Below, one piece after another: positions 62,540 to 64,000 of a stretch of 64,000 bases of DNA. Where the stretch lies: NCBI RefSeq assembly GCF_016583905.1, contig NZ_NRRY01000006.1, positions 1 through 64,000 of the forward strand. Direction: 5' to 3'. The position numbers were made by a program, and so were the translations under genes. The stretch comes from Lamprobacter modestohalophilus. Its GTDB lineage: Bacteria; Pseudomonadota; Gammaproteobacteria; Chromatiales; Chromatiaceae. The number at the start of each line of letters is the position of its first letter. Positions within the stretch are counted from its first letter, which is position 1. Below the pieces are notes generated by a model that saw only the letters and a list, made by a program, of their open reading frames with translations, did no database searches and was not told the origin of the DNA.

Positions 62540-64000
62540 TCAAGCCTTGTAGCCGTCAGGTAGCTCCATTCCCTCGACCCGTTGGAACCCGCGTGGTAAC
62601 AAGGCCCCCCGGCGTCCGCGTTCGGCCTGATAACGTTCGATGTCGGCCGGTTTTAGCGTCAGTTGACGCTTACCGCTGAGGATGCTGAGGTTCGCTCCCG
62701 TCGGCAAGGTGCAGATGGCGGCGACCACCTCTTCTCGCGATTTCACGCGGGCACTTGGGATACCAATCAGCTTGTTGCCTTTGCCGCGCGTCAGCTCTGG
62801 CAGCTCGGCGACCGGGAACACCAGCAGATGACCGGCAGTGGTGGCCACTGCGACCAGTGCATCCGGTCCGTTCGACACCGACACCGGCAGCAGAACCTGC
62901 GCGCCTTCGGGCAAGGTCAAGACCGCCTTGCCGCCGCGCGGCTTGGCGATCAGGGCCTCCAGCGGACAGATGAAGCCATAGCCGGCATCCGAGGCCATCA
63001 GCAGACGCTGTGTGGGATCACCACCAAGCACAGTGACGAAGCTCGCGCCCTTGGGCGGATCAAGCCGGCCCGTCAGGGGCTCGCCCTGTCCACGGGCCGA
63101 TGGCAGCGAATGCGCTGGCAGCGAATAGCAGCGTCCAGTGCTATCCAAGAATACGGCTGACTGATTGCTGCGCAGTCGAGCCGCAGACAAGAAGCGATCC
63201 CCAGCCTTGTACGAGAGGCTGGAGCCGTCGATCTCATGGCCCTTGCCCTGGCGTACCCAGCCCTTCTCCGAAATCACGACGGTGACCGGCTCGCTTGGGG
63301 TCAGCTCGGTCTCATTCAGCGCGCTAGCCAGCGCCCGTTCGGTCAGCGGCGAGCGGCGCGCATCGCCATGCTTCTTCACATCCTGCTCGATCTCGTCGAT
63401 GATCAGGTCGCGTAGCTTGGTCTCGTCGCCAAGGATCGCCTGGATGCCGTCTCGCTCCGCCGCCATCGCATCCTGCTCGGCGCGGATCTTCATCTCTTCG
63501 AGCCGCGCCAGCTGCCGCAGCCGGGTATTCAACACATACTCGGCCTGCACCTCGGAGAGGCCGAAGTGCGCCATCAGCACCGGCTTCGGCTCGTCCTCGG
63601 TGCGGATGATGCGGATCACCTCGTCGATATTCAGAAAGGCGATCAGCAGGCCGTCTAACAGGTGCAGCCGCTCGAGCACCTTGTCGAGCCGATGCTGCAG
63701 CCGGCGCCGCAGGGTGCTGCGCCGATAGGTCAGCCACTCGGACAGGATCTCGCGCAGGCTCATCACGCGCGGCCGGCCGTTGAGCGCAATCAGGTTCATG
63801 TTGACCCGATAGCTGCGCTCGAGATCGGTGGTGGCGAACAGATGCGACATCAGCCGCGCGACATCGATGCGGTTCGAGCGTGGAACCAGCACTAGGCGCG
63901 TCGGGCACTCGTGGTCTGATTCATCACGCAGATCTTCGAGCATCGGCAGCTTCTTCGCCTGCATCTGCGCGGCGATCTGCTCCATCACCCGACTGCCGGA
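62540..64000 (-). CDS. parC: DNA topoisomerase IV subunit A ParC, C-terminal part (cut by window edge)
   Basis: 487 codons open to the window end; the frame continues upstream of the first ATG (63988), reading [13 protein letters not shown], so the start lies beyond the window. The segment covers the end of the breakage-reunion core ([39 protein letters not shown]) and the C-terminal beta-propeller blades ([33 protein letters not shown]). The Tyr active site and quinolone region are outside. ParC decatenates chromosomes with ParE. The C-terminus lacks a GyrA-box-like QRRGGKG, in favour of ParC over GyrA. Confidence 0.92.
   Translation of the reverse strand, partial: SGSRVMEQIAAQMQAKKLPMLEDLRDESDHECPTRLVLVPRSNRIDVARLMSHLFATTDLERSYRVNMNLIALNGRPRVMSLREILSEWLTYRRSTLRRRLQHRLDKVLERLHLLDGLLIAFLNIDEVIRIIRTEDEPKPVLMAHFGLSEVQAEYVLNTRLRQLARLEEMKIRAEQDAMAAERDGIQAILGDETKLRDLIIDEIEQDVKKHGDARRSPLTERALASALNETELTPSEPVTVVISEKGWVRQGKGHEIDGSSLSYKAGDRFLSAARLRSNQSAVFLDSTGRCYSLPAHSLPSARGQGEPLTGRLDPPKGASFVTVLGGDPTQRLLMASDAGYGFICPLEALIAKPRGGKAVLTLPEGAQVLLPVSVSNGPDALVAVATTAGHLLVFPVAELPELTRGKGNKLIGIPSARVKSREEVVAAICTLPTGANLSILSGKRQLTLKPADIERYQAERGRRGALLPRGFQRVEGMELPDGYKA

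Noticed and set aside
62184-62552. 122-codon plus-strand open frame between protease and parC
   Set aside because: Overlaps the protease start on the other strand and shows no family features.

Overview
The window is GC-rich and densely coded, with Gram-negative envelope systems (Tol-Pal, DegP/Q protease, Pal and L,D-transpeptidase lipoproteins) and gammaproteobacterial-style operons. A tetraheme TsdB-TsdA thiosulfate dehydrogenase fusion, DUF29 and DUF1703-type proteins and many intergenic repeats point to a purple sulfur bacterium of the Chromatiaceae (inference; no photosynthesis gene lies in the window). It looks like chromosome, with small accessory patches.

Layout. 1-1.6 kb: an ISKra4 transposase cut by the window edge, a HicB-like small gene and a decayed partial copy of it. 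1.6-7.8 kb: a complete ybgC-tolQRAB-pal-cpoB operon. 7.9-13.1 kb: a hexose-6-phosphate mutarotase, glnE, ilvE and a zinc-finger protein. 13.1-18.9 kb: DUF2177, an H-NS-like protein, a two-domain CbiX-like protein, a cupin, a quinone oxidoreductase, ttcA and a solitary CheW-domain protein. A long imperfect palindromic element sits next to the ttcA stop and a shortened copy next to the phosphohexomutase stop. 19-25.1 kb: a phosphohexomutase, a Met/Pro-rich secreted protein, a DUF302 protein, engB-moaC and a lemA/GIDE pair. 25.2-25.5 kb: divergent tRNA-Cys and tRNA-Arg genes. 25.7-27.7 kb: an unrecognised protein and a DsbA-like oxidoreductase.

27.8-35.9 kb is the most unusual region. A membrane PP2C (SpoIIE-type) phosphatase with a periplasmic ABC-binding-protein-like sensor is followed by a DASS-type transporter, a second protein of the same sensor fold, a sulfotransferase and a GHKL anti-sigma-type kinase. 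A STAS anti-anti-sigma protein faces them, and two adjacent single-pass helical membrane proteins follow. This has the parts of a partner-switching circuit (phosphatase, kinase, STAS switch) tied to a transporter and periplasmic sensing.

36-45 kb: a YkuD L,D-transpeptidase lipoprotein, a DUF4198 (NikK-like) periplasmic protein and a GldA/GldFG/DUF4340 gliding-type ABC system whose ATPase has a histone-H1-like tail. 45.3-52.8 kb: rarA with a Pro-Gly repeat insertion, an AMP-ligase/ACP/acyltransferase fusion, the TsdBA fusion, and crcB with DUF190. 52.9-64 kb: serS, a DUF4870-like protein, a DUF1703-type ATPase/nuclease-like protein, a HigBA-type toxin-antitoxin pair, an aminotransferase, a DUF29 protein, a Cache-GGDEF diguanylate cyclase, a DegP/Q protease and the C-terminal part of parC, cut by the window end.

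Recurring themes are low-complexity tails and inserts encoded by tandem DNA repeats (TolA, RarA, the ABC ATPase, DUF4340, the GHKL kinase) and short palindromic or tandem intergenic elements.
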